A DNA stretch of 64,000 bases from assembly GCF_022758885.1 (NCBI RefSeq), contig NZ_JALEBH010000001.1:868001-932000 (forward strand), read 5' to 3'. Within the stretch, counting starts at the first letter, position 1; each line of letters begins with the position of its first letter. Shown here piece by piece: positions 37,426 through 45,610 of this stretch. This DNA comes from Sphingobium sp. BYY-5 (GTDB lineage Bacteria; Pseudomonadota; Alphaproteobacteria; Sphingomonadales; Sphingomonadaceae). The position numbers were made by a program, and so were the translations under genes. The notes below the pieces were generated by a model, which searched no databases, was not told the origin of the DNA, and worked only from the letters and a program-made list of their open reading frames with translations.

Positions 37426-37884
37426 ATGTTTTTCGGGCTGGTGAAAGAAGGGGAAGCACGCAAGCCGCGCCGCAAGGCCGTCCGCACCGTGTTGGTTGTG
37501 GAGGATGAACCGCTGGTCGCCTTCGACAATGAACATGCGCTGGTGCAGGCCGGGTATCGCATCGCCGCGACCGTGGACGATTACGCCCATGCGGCCCGCG
37601 TCATCGATGCGGGCGGGGTGGATCTGGTGATTGCCGACGTTACCCTGCACGGCAAGAAGAGCGGCATCGACGTTGCCCGTCATGCCGGGGCACAGGGGCT
37701 GCCGGTGCTGTTTGTCACCGGCCGATGCCCGATGGATGCGCGCGCGCTGGCGGTGGGATGTCTGGCCAAACCTTTCGCTCCGCGCGATCTGGTGGCCGCG
37801 ATCGCCGTGGTCGACGCCGTGCTGCGCGGTGTGCGCCAGCCCAAGTCGCCGCCGGGGCTGAGCCTGTTCGCCCCTATATCCTGA
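37426..37884 (+). CDS. Single-domain response regulator (receiver only)
   Basis: A 152-residue receiver-domain protein. Acidic pocket VLVVEDEPLVA, phosphorylated Asp in VDLVIADVTLHGKKSG, Thr in PVLFVTGRC, and Lys in GCLAKPFAPRDL. No output domain follows, so it acts as a phosphate shuttle or protein-interaction switch. About 20 basic residues precede the receiver domain. The ATG at 37426 is preferred; the frame is open further upstream. No histidine kinase is adjacent. Confidence 0.85.
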   Translation: MFFGLVKEGEARKPRRKAVRTVLVVEDEPLVAFDNEHALVQAGYRIAATVDDYAHAARVIDAGGVDLVIADVTLHGKKSGIDVARHAGAQGLPVLFVTGRCPMDARALAVGCLAKPFAPRDLVAAIAVVDAVLRGVRQPKSPPGLSLFAPIS

Positions 37885-37978
37885 TCGTCGCCGCTGCCGT
37901 CGCAATGCGCGCTTGCCAGCGCCGGATCAGGCCATATGGTGGCGCCCGAACTGACGCCATCGGGGAACAGACACATCC

Positions 37979-39298
37979 ATGAACGACGCCACACAGGCCA
38001 GCCATAGCTGGCTCGACGCCGTAAGGCCTTATGTGGAAAAGGCGCCGTTGGCGGCGTTTTTCCTGGGCGTTTCTTCGGGTGCGCCCTTCGCGATGATCGC
38101 GGCGACGCTGACGACCCGGCTGGCGCAGGATGGCATCGACAAGAAGGCGGTGACGGCCTTCACCCTGGCTTTCCTGGTCTATAATCTGAAATGGCTGTGG
38201 GCGTGGATCGTCGATGGCGTGCGGTTGCCGATCATCGGTCGAATGGGGCAGCGTGTGTCCTGGCTGCTCGTGGCGGGCCTGTTCGTCATGGCGGCCATGG
38301 CCTATCTGGCGCTGGTCGATCCCAAGACGAGCCTGATGCAGACCGCCTATGCCGCCATCCTGGTCGGCATGGCCGGCGCGACCTACGACATCGTGATCGA
38401 CGCCTATCGCATCGAATTGCTGAAGCCTGAGCAACTCGGCGTCGGTTCGGGCATGTCGCAATATGGCTGGCGGATCGGTTCGGTCGCCGCCGGATCGCTG
38501 GCGCTGGTGCTGGCGGCGCGGATCGGCTGGCACGGCGCCTATCTGGCCTGCGCCCTGTTTGCGTTGCCGGCGATGCTGACGGGCCTGCTGATGGGAGAAC
38601 CGGAACGGCATCGCGATCCGATCGCCCGGCGCGGTGTCAGCGAAGTCATGGCGTCGATCACCGGCCCGCTGGTCGAGTTCTTCAAGCGGCGTGGCGCCCT
38701 GTTGGTGCTGTTGTTCATCCTGCTGCACAAGATCGGCGACACGCTGGCCAACCTGACCTTCCGCCTGTTGTTCGACGATCTGGGCTATACCAATGACGAA
38801 ATCGCCCTCTATGACGTCGGCATGGGCTTTTGGGCCTATCTGATCGGCATCTTCGTCGGCGGCATCCTCTATGCACGGCTGGGGATGAAGCGGTCGGTGT
38901 TGCTCAGCCTGATCCTGATGTGCGTATCTAATTTCAGCTTTGCCGCTCTGGCTGCGCTGGGGAAGAGCAATTGGGGCATGGCGGGCGCGATCGGTTTCGA
39001 GAATATCGCCAGCGGCATCGGCGGCGTCACGGTGGTGGCCTATTTCTCCGCGCTATGCGATCTGCGCTTCACCGCCGCGCAATATGCGCTGATCTCGGCG
39101 GCGGCGAGCATCGTCGGACGCTTCCTGACCGGCACGACGGCGGGGGGATTGATCGAACAGTTCGGTTATGTCGATTTCTACCTGTTGACGACCGCCTTGG
39201 CGGTGCCGGGCATATTGCTCTTCTGGTTGATGATGCGTGCGGGCCTGATCGACGCCAGCGTCGGAACGGCGGCGACGGAGACAGGCGAAGCGCCATGA
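37979..39298 (+). CDS. AmpG-like MFS transporter
   Basis: A 439-residue 12-helix transporter of the AmpG (muropeptide permease) branch of the major facilitator superfamily. Evidence is the overall helix pattern plus the typical segments FFLGVSSGAPFAMIAATLTT, YDIVIDAYRIELL (acidic helix residues) and FKRRGALLVLLFILLHKIGD. AmpG imports cell-wall anhydromuropeptides for recycling. No ampD or beta-lactamase gene is near. The stop overlaps the next start by 4 bp. Confidence 0.85.
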   Translation: MNDATQASHSWLDAVRPYVEKAPLAAFFLGVSSGAPFAMIAATLTTRLAQDGIDKKAVTAFTLAFLVYNLKWLWAWIVDGVRLPIIGRMGQRVSWLLVAGLFVMAAMAYLALVDPKTSLMQTAYAAILVGMAGATYDIVIDAYRIELLKPEQLGVGSGMSQYGWRIGSVAAGSLALVLAARIGWHGAYLACALFALPAMLTGLLMGEPERHRDPIARRGVSEVMASITGPLVEFFKRRGALLVLLFILLHKIGDTLANLTFRLLFDDLGYTNDEIALYDVGMGFWAYLIGIFVGGILYARLGMKRSVLLSLILMCVSNFSFAALAALGKSNWGMAGAIGFENIASGIGGVTVVAYFSALCDLRFTAAQYALISAAASIVGRFLTGTTAGGLIEQFGYVDFYLLTTALAVPGILLFWLMMRAGLIDASVGTAATETGEAP

Positions 39299-40044
39299 TC
39301 TTCCTCGTCGCGTCGATGTGCGTCCAGATTCTCTGCGCGGTTCATGCCATCCGGTCTGGCCGGAACCAGATCTGGCTGCTGTTCATCTTCCTCTTCTCGA
39401 TATTGGGCTGCTTTGCCTATCTGGTGCTGGAAGTGTTGCCGGCGCATTGGAACAACCGCCATGTCCGCACCGCGCGGGCGCAGGTGGTGGGCAAGGTCGA
39501 TCCGGAGCGGGCGGTGCGCGATGCCGAGCGGAGCCTGGAACTGGCCGAAACCGCCGCCAACTATATCGCGCTGGGCGATGCGCAGACGGTGCGCCACCGC
39601 TATGCCGATGCAGAGGTGGCTTATCGCAAGGCCTTGACGCTGGGACCGGGCAATGACTGGGCCACGCAGGTCAAGCTGGCCGCTATGCTGTTCGAGTGCG
39701 GGAAGAGCGGCGAGGCATTGCGCCTGCTGGATGCCGCGCCGGAACTGGCGCGCGGGAGCGAGTGGGACCGGCGCGCCTTGCTGCGGGCGCGCATATTGGC
39801 TGACCTGGGTCGGGTTGCGGAGGCGCGGACGCTGTTCGAGGATGTGGTGGAGCGGATGGCCGGTGAGGAAGCGCGATGCCATTATGCGGCCTTCCTGCTG
39901 CAACAGGGTGACAGCCATCGGGCGCGATCGATTCTGGAGGAGGTCGAGCAGCGCGCGCGCCGTATGGACCGGACGCAACGCGCATCGCAGGCGGACATGT
40001 ATCGCTGGGCTGGTGAACGGCTTGCCGAACTACGACAGAATTAG
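39295..40044 (+). CDS. TPR-containing membrane protein coupled to the AmpG-like gene
   Basis: A 249-residue protein with two short N-terminal helices (residues about 2-18 and 26-47, LLFIFLFSILGCFAYLVLEV) of the PLDc_N type. A tetratricopeptide-type helical array follows (NYIALGDAQTVRHRYADAEV, then AMLFECGKSGEALRLLDAAP and YAAFLLQQGDSHRARSILEE). The start ATG overlaps the AmpG-like stop (ATGA), implying coupled translation. The TPR part should face the cytosol or periplasm as a scaffold; no activity is known. Confidence 0.8.
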   Translation: MIFLVASMCVQILCAVHAIRSGRNQIWLLFIFLFSILGCFAYLVLEVLPAHWNNRHVRTARAQVVGKVDPERAVRDAERSLELAETAANYIALGDAQTVRHRYADAEVAYRKALTLGPGNDWATQVKLAAMLFECGKSGEALRLLDAAPELARGSEWDRRALLRARILADLGRVAEARTLFEDVVERMAGEEARCHYAAFLLQQGDSHRARSILEEVEQRARRMDRTQRASQADMYRWAGERLAELRQN

Positions 40045-40082
40045 GGCCGATCGATCTTTGTCATCCGCATGGCGTGATCGGG

Positions 40083-40532
40083 TTACGCCACATCCTCCAC
40101 CTGGGGGAGGTAGGCGCCATAGCCTTCGGCCTCCATCCGGTCGCGCGGTACGAACCGCAGCGAGGCTGAGTTGATGCAGTAGCGCAGGCCACCTCGGTCG
40201 GGAGGACCGTCGTTGAACACATGGCCAAGATGGCTGTCGCCATGGGCGGAGCGCACCTCCGTGCGGACCATGCCGTGCGAACTATCATGCCGTTCCGCGA
40301 CATTGGCCGGCTCGATCGCTTTGGTGAAGCTCGGCCAGCCGCAGCCGGATTCATATTTGTCGGATGAGGCGAATAGAGGTTCGCCCGACACGATGTCGAC
40401 ATAGATGCCCGACGCCTTGTTGGCGAGATATTCGCCGGTGCCGGGGCGTTCGGTGCCGCTGTGCTGGGTGACATGATATTGTTCGGGCGTCAGCCGGGCA
40501 ACAGCTTCGGCGGTCTTGCGATAATCTGACAT
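40083..40532 (-). CDS. msrB: Peptide-methionine (R)-S-oxide reductase
   Basis: Reduces the R form of methionine sulfoxide in proteins. The 149-residue product shows [37 protein letters not shown] and the catalytic cysteine in [11 protein letters not shown]. It lacks the two CxxC zinc motifs of many family members. The start at 40532 is supported by GGAG 6 bases upstream. It is convergent with the TPR gene. Confidence 0.95.
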   Translation of the reverse strand: MSDYRKTAEAVARLTPEQYHVTQHSGTERPGTGEYLANKASGIYVDIVSGEPLFASSDKYESGCGWPSFTKAIEPANVAERHDSSHGMVRTEVRSAHGDSHLGHVFNDGPPDRGGLRYCINSASLRFVPRDRMEAEGYGAYLPQVEDVA

Positions 40533-40555
40533 GTCATTCTCCCATCGGCGGAAGG

Positions 40556-40822
40556 TCAGCCCAATGCGGCGTCGATCATGAGCCGCCATATATTCGCGGC
40601 ATCGCCTGTCCGTGCTTCGTCCGCCTCGTCCGGTCCGAGGTTGCGCATGATCTCCATGCCAGCCTCCAGTATATAGGGATCAGGTTCGCGAATTGCAGCG
40701 ATCGCCGCCCGGGCATTTTCTCGGTACATGCGCCGCAGCATCTCGGCATCGGGATCATCCCAGTCCCATTCCGGTTGCACGGTGTCGTACATGGCTCGCG
40801 CGGCGCGTTCGATAGGAGTCAT
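40556..40822 (-). CDS. Small hypothetical protein
   Basis: An 88-residue acidic protein ([19 protein letters not shown] at its start) predicted to be mostly helical, with the downstream [15 protein letters not shown]. No family recognised, and no ribosome site is obvious; starts at 40828 and 40840 are alternatives. It lies 23 bp upstream of msrB on the same strand, so it could be co-transcribed. Confidence 0.55.
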   Translation of the reverse strand: MTPIERAARAMYDTVQPEWDWDDPDAEMLRRMYRENARAAIAAIREPDPYILEAGMEIMRNLGPDEADEARTGDAANIWRLMIDAALG

Positions 40823-40945
40823 GGGCATGCGACATAGCATGACGATCGCGCAAAACCTACCGGTAGGGGGAAGTGCAACGTCAGGGAAGCGCGTTCAGGG
40901 TTGGAGCGAACAGATAAGAATTTCTGACAAAATTATCTCTATTTA

Positions 40946-41347
40946 TCAGTTGCTTTTATCATGATTTTGCGATGCTTGATAAGCCTCATAACGCCGCGTG
41001 GCGATTTCGGCGCCTTCACGCAGGAGCGGCCCCAGCCGCCAGAAATCGCGCAGATGCCCCTGTTCCGGTTCGGCTGGCCGGTCCCATCCATAGTCATGGC
41101 GCAATCGCCCGAGATGGCCCGATTGCAGGATCGTTTCGGGTAGGATCACCGCGGCCCCATGCTGGTCGGGATCGACATAGATCGCATCGGCCTCGCAATA
41201 AAGTTCGCACATATAGCAGGTCTGGCACTGGTCGATCCGGGCCACCACGGGGGTTCCATCCTCCCGCGCGTCAAGCACATGGGTCGGGCAAGCGGCCACG
41301 CAATCATTGCAGCCGGTGCAGCGCTCCTCGAAAATATGGGCGATCAT
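40946..41347 (-). CDS. 4Fe-4S dicluster ferredoxin (AprB-like)
   Basis: A 133-residue protein with two cysteine motifs: CTGCNDCVAACP and CQTCYMCELYCEADAI. This resembles the ferredoxin-like beta subunit of adenylylsulfate reductase-type pairs. The C-terminal 60 residues are a helical tail. It is the last gene of a three-gene operon after the flavoprotein (ATGA overlap) and the flavin monooxygenase, and should carry electrons to or from the flavoprotein. Confidence 0.85.
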   Translation of the reverse strand: MIAHIFEERCTGCNDCVAACPTHVLDAREDGTPVVARIDQCQTCYMCELYCEADAIYVDPDQHGAAVILPETILQSGHLGRLRHDYGWDRPAEPEQGHLRDFWRLGPLLREGAEIATRRYEAYQASQNHDKSN

Positions 41348-42951
41348 GCGGCGGCCTCGGTCGATTGGTGGAAGGGATGGGGCGTTTCAAGGCGAGTCCA
41401 GGCCTGTTCCAGCCCACCCGTCAGCATCCGTCGCCCGAACGCCGGATCGACGCCGGGTGCATCTATGCGCATATGCATACCCCGGCTTTCCTTGCGCGCC
41501 AGCGACGCAGCGCCGACCCAGCGGGCGGAGGCGAGCAGGGCCACCTGTTCACGCAGGCCCACCTTCGCCAGGCCGGTCGCATGGCCATGATCCGCGACGT
41601 CGCGCCATAGGGCATCCAGTCGGGACTGGGCTTCGGACAGCTTGGCCTCGCTGCGCCAAAGCGTGCCGTCGAAATGGATCGTGCAGGCCTGGGCCGCTGG
41701 AATGATTAAGGAAAGGTCGAGCGGCTTGACGTGGGAAGCCGGGCGCAACCCTACCTGCCCAACGGGAAGGGATAGGGGCGCACTGTGCCGGTTATGGCGG
41801 AGACTGGCCTCTGCCGCTGCCCTGCCCGCGACACGGCCGGAGGTCAGCGCCCAGGCGGCGTTTTGCGCGCCGCCGCCGCTGGTAGCGCCCGCCACCAACT
41901 CGCGCGTGGCGCAGTCGCCCGCGGCGTAAAGGCCGGTCACGCTGGTCCGGCAATCCTCGTCGATAATCTGAAGGCCGCCTGTGCCGCGCACAGTGCCTTC
42001 GCCGAACAGGCGGATCGGGAAGCGGGTTTCGAACAGGTCGATCCCGTGCCGCTCGAAGGGCGGGAGCGAAGCGGGCTGGATACGGCGCAACATCTGTTTG
42101 AGCAGGGTTGGCGCATCGCTGAGGTCGGCCAGAACCGGGCCTTCGTCCATCGCCTTGGCCAGCGCTTTCAGATGCGCCGCTTCGCCGCTCATCGGCGGCG
42201 GCACGTCCAGTTCCCGGCCGCTCTGGTCGAAGAAACGCGCCGCAAAATAGGGCAGGGTGCGGGTCGAGTTCCAGGCGGGGGACAGGGAGTAGGAGGCGGA
42301 AAATTCCATGCCGGACAGGACCGCTCCGGCTTCGGCGGCCATCAGAAGGCCGTCGCCCGTATTGCCATGGCTGCCGATCAGCCCGGAACGGAAGGCGCAG
42401 CCGCCGGTGGCGAGGATGACCGCGGGGGCATGGACGGACCAGGGCCGGTCGTCCAGCCGCGCATGACCCGCCGCGCCCGCCACCGCGCCCTCATCATCGA
42501 CCAGCAGTTCCAGCGCGGGATGATGGTCGAGGATGGTGACGCCCCGGTCGATCGCGAAGCGCCGCAAGCCCCGCATATATTCCGGGCCGCGCACCCCCGA
42601 ATAGAAGGTGCCGCCCTTGCCGTCGCTGTCGAACGGATAATAGGCCGCCAGTTCGGGCAAGGCGCGCCAGGTTTCGTCGATGATGCGCGCCATCCAGCTA
42701 CGTTCGGCAAGTTCGAAGGATCGCGCATGGCGTTCCTCGATCGCCTTGGCGCGCTTGTCGACATCGGGCGGCACCCACCAGTGATTGGGGCCGCCCGTGG
42801 CGGTGACGCCGCTGGTGCCGACGAACCCCTTGTCCACCAATATGACGCGCGCGGCCGCACGGGCGGCCGATGTCGCCGCCCAGCAAGCCGCCATGCCGCC
42901 GCCGATGACCAAAACATCGGCGGTCAGCGCCAGCACGTCTTCCCGGCTCAT
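41344..42951 (-). CDS. FAD-dependent oxidoreductase of the fumarate reductase/AprA-like family
   Basis: A 535-residue flavoprotein. The FAD-binding start is VLVIGGGMAACWAATSAARA (GxGxxA), with VTATGGPNHWW and the later second FAD segment RFGEG-type IRLFGEGTVRGTGGLQ and GLYAAGDCATRELVAG. The C-terminal helical domain (LIIPAAQACTIHFDGTLWRS) fits the succinate dehydrogenase/AprA class. The fumarate reductase active-site arginines could not be confirmed, so the substrate is unknown. It is coupled by ATGA overlaps to both neighbours. Similar AprA/AprB-type pairs are found beside sulfonate-utilisation genes. Confidence 0.82.
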   Translation of the reverse strand: MSREDVLALTADVLVIGGGMAACWAATSAARAAARVILVDKGFVGTSGVTATGGPNHWWVPPDVDKRAKAIEERHARSFELAERSWMARIIDETWRALPELAAYYPFDSDGKGGTFYSGVRGPEYMRGLRRFAIDRGVTILDHHPALELLVDDEGAVAGAAGHARLDDRPWSVHAPAVILATGGCAFRSGLIGSHGNTGDGLLMAAEAGAVLSGMEFSASYSLSPAWNSTRTLPYFAARFFDQSGRELDVPPPMSGEAAHLKALAKAMDEGPVLADLSDAPTLLKQMLRRIQPASLPPFERHGIDLFETRFPIRLFGEGTVRGTGGLQIIDEDCRTSVTGLYAAGDCATRELVAGATSGGGAQNAAWALTSGRVAGRAAAEASLRHNRHSAPLSLPVGQVGLRPASHVKPLDLSLIIPAAQACTIHFDGTLWRSEAKLSEAQSRLDALWRDVADHGHATGLAKVGLREQVALLASARWVGAASLARKESRGMHMRIDAPGVDPAFGRRMLTGGLEQAWTRLETPHPFHQSTEAAA

Positions 42952-44300
42952 TCGGCGGCGATCGGCTGAGGCTCGCTTCGCGCGCGGCTATGGCGGTTTT
43001 CCGGCACCGGCAGGCCCAGATGCCCGCGCAGCGTGTCATGGGCATAGTCCTTCCTGAACAGCCCGCGCTCTTGCAGGATCGGCACCACCCGTTCGCGAAA
43101 CAGCGCGAAATCGCCGGGACGGGTGACGCGCAGGTTGAAGCCGTCCGCCGCGCGGCCGACGAACCAGCGCTCAATCTCGTTGGCGATGGTTTCGGGCGAG
43201 CCGACAAAGTCCGATTTCCACTGGCCGAAGCGATAGGCGGCCTGGCGTAATGTCAGCTTCTCCTCCGCCGCGACGCGGATGATGCGTTCGGCCTGGCCCT
43301 TGTAGCTGTTCAGCGTCACGCCGGAGAGATCGGGGAAGGGCGCATCCAGATCATAGGTTGAGAAATCATGATAGTTGAAGGCGCGGCCGACCTGCGTCAG
43401 CAGCTTGCCGATGTCGAGCGCGCCCTGCGCCGCCGCCGCGATCGCCTGCGCTTCCTCGTCGGTCTGGGCAATGGTGGGGACCAGGCCCGGCAGCACCTTG
43501 ATAAGGTCGGGATTGCGGCCCAGCGCGGCGGCGCGCGCCTTCAGGTCCGCATAATAAGCGCGGCCGCTCTCGAAATCCTGGGACGCGGCGAAGGTGCCTT
43601 CGGCGATGGCGGCGCCCAGCGCACGGCCTTCGCTGCTGTCGCCCGCCTGGAAGATGACCGGCTGCCCTTGACGCGATCGGCTGAGCGCCAACGGTCCGGC
43701 GACCGAGAAATGCGCACCCTGATGGTCGAGCCGATGCTGCTTGCCTTTGTCGAGGAAGACGCCTGCTGCCCGGTCGCGCGGGAAGGCGTCATCCTCATAA
43801 CTGTCCCACAGGCCCTGGACCACGTCCACGAACTCGCGGGCGCGGCCATAGCGCAGCTTATGTTCGAAATGCTCCTCGCGCCCATAGTTGCGCGCGGCGC
43901 CCTCCAGACCCGTGGTCACGACGTTCCAGCCAGCGCGTCCCCGGCTGATATGGTCGAGCGAACCGAACTGGCGCGCGACATTATAGGGTTCCCAATAGGA
44001 AGTGGTCAGCGTGCCGACCAGTCCGATGCGGGATGTCGAGGCCGCAATCGCGGACAACAGCGTCAGCGGCTCCAGTCTGTTGAGGAAATGGGGCGCCGTA
44101 TCGGGCGTGATGTAGGGCGAATCCACAATGAAGACGAGGTCGAACTTGGCCGCCTCGGCCAGGCGGGCCTGTTCGATATACCAGCCAATGTCGATGCTCG
44201 CGTCACCGGGCAGGTCGGGGTCGAGCCAACTGCTGTGATCGGCCCCGACGCCCTCCAATATGGCGCCCAGATGCAATTGTCGTTCGGTCTGCTCCACCAT
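42948..44300 (-). CDS. LLM-class flavin monooxygenase (NtaA/SnaA/DszA family)
   Basis: A 450-residue bacterial luciferase-like monooxygenase that needs reduced FMN. Family segments are HLGAILEGVGADHSSWLDPD near the N-terminus, FDLVFIVDSPYITPDTAP, LTTSYWEPYNVARQFGSLDH and GRAGWNVVTTGLEG. The NtaA/SnaA/DszA group acts on nitrilotriacetate, sulfur heterocycles and sulfonates. AAAGGA precedes the ATG at 44300. No flavin reductase gene was seen nearby; the AprA-like flavoprotein is a possible electron source. Which substrate it uses is not readable from sequence. Confidence 0.88.
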   Translation of the reverse strand: MVEQTERQLHLGAILEGVGADHSSWLDPDLPGDASIDIGWYIEQARLAEAAKFDLVFIVDSPYITPDTAPHFLNRLEPLTLLSAIAASTSRIGLVGTLTTSYWEPYNVARQFGSLDHISRGRAGWNVVTTGLEGAARNYGREEHFEHKLRYGRAREFVDVVQGLWDSYEDDAFPRDRAAGVFLDKGKQHRLDHQGAHFSVAGPLALSRSRQGQPVIFQAGDSSEGRALGAAIAEGTFAASQDFESGRAYYADLKARAAALGRNPDLIKVLPGLVPTIAQTDEEAQAIAAAAQGALDIGKLLTQVGRAFNYHDFSTYDLDAPFPDLSGVTLNSYKGQAERIIRVAAEEKLTLRQAAYRFGQWKSDFVGSPETIANEIERWFVGRAADGFNLRVTRPGDFALFRERVVPILQERGLFRKDYAHDTLRGHLGLPVPENRHSRARSEPQPIAAE

Positions 44301-44399
44301 GTTCGGTCCTTCCTTTAGAAGTATGACTGAACGATAGGGCGGTAGTGGACCGACGAATAACGAGAGCTGCTCAATCGCTGGTGATTTTGTTCAATGGGA

Positions 44400-45086
44400 T
44401 CAGCCCCGTTCGACGGCGATGGTCGGTCGCGTATTGGGGTAGATCTGTTCGACGGCCGGTTCGCCGGCGGCCAGGTCCGGTTTCTTCATGCCATAGGCGT
44501 TGACCGGCTGCGACCGGTTCACCCACAGCGCATAATGGAGATGGTCGGCGCGCGGATCATCCGTATTGGGATGGATCAGGATGGTGAGGCCCAGGCTGTT
44601 GAGCTGCAACCATGGCAGGATCACCGGCTGGAGATCGGTGCCGAAACCGAAATAGAAGGACGGCGTGACATGCGGTCCGCGCGGCTCCGGATTCCAGTTG
44701 CCCAGTTCCACGTCGAATCGCTCGGCCGACCATCGGCGGATGAGGGCGGCCTTCTCGTAGCTGTCCTCATCGAAATAGATATGGGCGTGGTAGCTCTTGA
44801 TATCCGTATAGGCGCGGGGATGCGACGGCAGGCCATTTTCCTCGCCGGGCCGTACCGATTTGGGCCGGGGTGTCGGCTCCCTGTCCGTCTCATAGCCCCA
44901 GGGGCTTTTGCCGGTGCGGGCAGCGACGGCGGCGGGGGAGAGCCTTGGCGATGGCTCGGCGGCGAAGGCGGGCGCGCCGATCAGCCCGCCGGCCGCAGCG
45001 GCTCCGCCCGCCTTCAGCAAGGCACGCCGCCCCGGCGAAACAAGATCGGCCCAATGCTGGTCGACGGGATCGTGCAGGTCGCTCAT
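44400..45086 (-). CDS. DOPA 4,5-dioxygenase family protein with Tat-type leader
   Basis: A 228-residue protein. The N-terminus SPGRRALLKAGGAAAAGGLI then GAPAFAA is a twin-arginine signal. The mature part has the family motifs SYHAHIYFDEDSYEKAAL, HVTPSFYFGFGTD and ILIHPNTDDPRADHLHYALW, with several conserved histidines that would hold the non-haem iron. Family members cleave catechol-type rings such as DOPA. Export through Tat is unusual for the group and suggests a periplasmic role. It follows the RidA gene by one base. Confidence 0.82.
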   Translation of the reverse strand: MSDLHDPVDQHWADLVSPGRRALLKAGGAAAAGGLIGAPAFAAEPSPRLSPAAVAARTGKSPWGYETDREPTPRPKSVRPGEENGLPSHPRAYTDIKSYHAHIYFDEDSYEKAALIRRWSAERFDVELGNWNPEPRGPHVTPSFYFGFGTDLQPVILPWLQLNSLGLTILIHPNTDDPRADHLHYALWVNRSQPVNAYGMKKPDLAAGEPAVEQIYPNTRPTIAVERG

Positions 45087-45087
45087 A

Positions 45088-45594
45088 TCACTTCGCCTTG
45101 ACAGCGGTCGCTTCGATTTCGACCAGGAAACCGGGATTGGCCAGGGCGGCGACCTGAACGGTGGAGCGGGCGACCTTGTTGGGCTGTTCGGCCGTGCCGA
45201 AGAATTGGGCATAGCCTTCGGAAAAGCCCTTGAAGTCCTGCTTCCCGCCCAGCTTGGGGTCGCCCACCAGGAAGACGGTCAGTTTCACCACATCCTTCAG
45301 GCCATAGCCCTGCGCGGCGAGCAATGTCTCGATCTTGCGGAAGATGCCGAGGGTCTGGGTCTTTGTGTCGCCATAGGCGGCGGGGGTCGCCGGGTCGGCG
45401 GCCTTGTCCGCAACTGGCGGCACCTGACCGCTCAGATACAGGGTTTCAAGGCCCGCCGGCACGGTCACGCCCGTCAAAATGGGGGATGGGCCTTCGGCGC
45501 CATGGCGGACGACCGTGGGCTGGGCCTGCGCGATGCCGACGCCGCCCAGCAACAGGCTGATTGCGGCGAGGGGGTGGGAAATGGACAAGGACAT
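45088..45594 (-). CDS. RidA/YjgF family protein with Sec signal peptide
   Basis: A 168-residue protein. The first 24 residues (MSLSISHPLAAISLLLGGVG then IAQA) are a Sec signal peptide. The mature domain shows the RidA pattern: LYLSGQVPP, QTLGIFRKIETLLAAQGYGL, KLTVFLVGD and STVQVAALANPGFLVEIEA. The conserved active Arg of enamine deaminases is not obvious (the corresponding ARSTVQVAAL has one R), so deaminase activity is uncertain. RidA proteins hydrolyse reactive imines. An exported RidA beside an exported amine oxidase gene suggests removal of its imine product. Confidence 0.83.
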   Translation of the reverse strand: MSLSISHPLAAISLLLGGVGIAQAQPTVVRHGAEGPSPILTGVTVPAGLETLYLSGQVPPVADKAADPATPAAYGDTKTQTLGIFRKIETLLAAQGYGLKDVVKLTVFLVGDPKLGGKQDFKGFSEGYAQFFGTAEQPNKVARSTVQVAALANPGFLVEIEATAVKAK

Positions 45595-45610
45595 GGACTG
45601 CTCCGTTCGG

